This document shows positions 63,536 to 64,000 of a DNA stretch of 64,000 nt, piece by piece. The position numbers were made by a program, and so were the translations under genes. The stretch spans positions 706,712-770,711 of the forward strand of contig JACKGZ010000001.1 in NCBI GenBank assembly GCA_020639255.1. The letters are read 5' to 3'. A model generated the notes under the pieces. That model was not told the origin of the DNA and ran no database searches. It was given only the letters and a program-made list of their open reading frames with translations. Source of the DNA: Phycisphaera sp. Lineage in GTDB: Bacteria > Planctomycetota > Phycisphaerae > Phycisphaerales > UBA1924. Numbering within the stretch: position 1 is the stretch's first letter; the number at the start of each line of letters is the position of its first letter.

Positions 63536-64000
63536 TTATCTGCCAATCCGGCCCGATGCCACGAATAGCCCCGGCCCGCGTGAATCCGTGCTGGTCGGCA
63601 GCTCGTGCACACGCACATGCCGCAAACCAGCGTCGTTCATGAGTTTCGTAATCTGATCCGGTGTGAATCCCAGATGCCGGTGTCCCATGGTCCGCCGGTA
63701 CTCCTCGCGGTCATGCGCCAGCATGTCGATCACCAACAGCACACCTCCGCCCCGATCAGGGCGGAGGATCTTCGCGGCTTCGTTCAGAACCGCCGAAGGG
63801 CGCTCGATGTGATGCACGACCAGCGACAACACCGCCGCATCAACCTTCCAGCCGCCCGCCTCGGTCAGTGCCTCAAGATCGCTCGCCATGAAGTCAACGT
63901 TGGGTGTTTCCGAGAGCCTCGCCCGCGCCGCCTTCAGCATCGCCTCGTTCTGATCGACCGCGATCACCCGCTCGACGTGCGGCGCCAGAAGCCGCGACAC
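63536..64000 (-). CDS. Class I SAM-dependent methyltransferase, C-terminal part
   Basis: 154 codons, continuing beyond the right edge. The Rossmann core lacks its glycine-rich motif I (outside the window) but shows VIAVDQNEAML (motif I end), VDFMASDLEAL, VDAAVLSLVVHHIERP and AAKILRPDRGGGVLLVIDML. Related proteins upstream of ahcY are often ArsR-methyltransferase fusions, so an N-terminal HTH may lie outside. The 41-bp gap to ahcY suggests one operon; removing its SAH product would be the logic. Confidence 0.85.
   Translation of the reverse strand: MSRLLAPHVERVIAVDQNEAMLKAARARLSETPNVDFMASDLEALTEAGGWKVDAAVLSLVVHHIERPSAVLNEAAKILRPDRGGGVLLVIDMLAHDREEYRRTMGHRHLGFTPDQITKLMNDAGLRHVRVHELPTSTDSRGPGLFVASGRIGR

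Overview
The window looks like chromosome from a Planctomycetota bacterium, most likely class Phycisphaerae. This rests on family recognition, not on a search. It is G+C rich and gene dense. Four secreted proteins end in the same paired DxNxDGxxxPADFSAWV dockerin-like repeat (GC-type dockerin). There is also one PEP-CTERM protein, a very long SecA, and an ECF sigma factor next to a Ser/Thr kinase with TPRs, all common in that lineage. No rRNA, CRISPR array, insertion sequence or prophage was seen. Two tRNA genes are present: Pro-CGG and initiator Met.

Layout. 1-4.3 kb: end of a response regulator and two secreted dockerin proteins. 4.6-9.5 kb: pseudouridine-5'-phosphate glycosidase, then a CstA-type transporter followed 14 bp later by an exported M28 peptidase. 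9.5-17.4 kb: HU-like protein, a hydroxyacid dehydrogenase, a stand-alone ribonucleotide reductase TSCPD domain, SecA with internal repeats, a prepilin-like protein and tRNA-Pro. 17.4-20.8 kb: DUF3224 lipoprotein, a compound palindrome and a kelch/dockerin protein. 21-32.6 kb: a cytochrome-centred region. One strand carries a two-domain lipoprotein, ResB and CcsA (System II cytochrome c maturation). The other carries a tightly coupled four-gene operon: a membrane flavo-iron-sulfur-cytochrome b protein, a 23-CxxCH cytochrome, an outer-membrane beta-barrel and a 22-CxxCH cytochrome. 32.6-39 kb: a structured leader, a gene-free gap and a signalling cluster of two histidine kinases and four response regulators. 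39-45.4 kb: an RpiR regulator, a KamA-family aminomutase, PcaI/PcaJ-like CoA-transferase, a class III aminotransferase and, convergent, a PcaF-like thiolase. 45.4-56.3 kb: an exported helical protein, a dockerin protein, an ECF sigma/kinase pair, a PEP-CTERM protein, a metallo-hydrolase and cardiolipin synthase. 56.3-64 kb: an Mrr-type restriction protein of lower G+C beside tRNA-fMet, purD, a DUF4340 protein, a class I glutamine amidotransferase that seems to start at AUC, and the methionine-cycle set metF, ahcY and a methyltransferase cut by the window edge.

Two loci could be undescribed systems. The 25.0-32.6 kb operon has the parts needed to carry electrons from a cytoplasmic flavoprotein through membrane b-hemes and 45 predicted c-hemes to an outer-membrane barrel. 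It sits against its own cytochrome c maturation genes. The 39.1-45.4 kb locus supports a route from an alpha-amino acid to a beta-amino acid, a beta-keto acid, a beta-ketoacyl-CoA and finally acetyl-CoA plus an acyl-CoA. Both are inferences from motifs and gene order.
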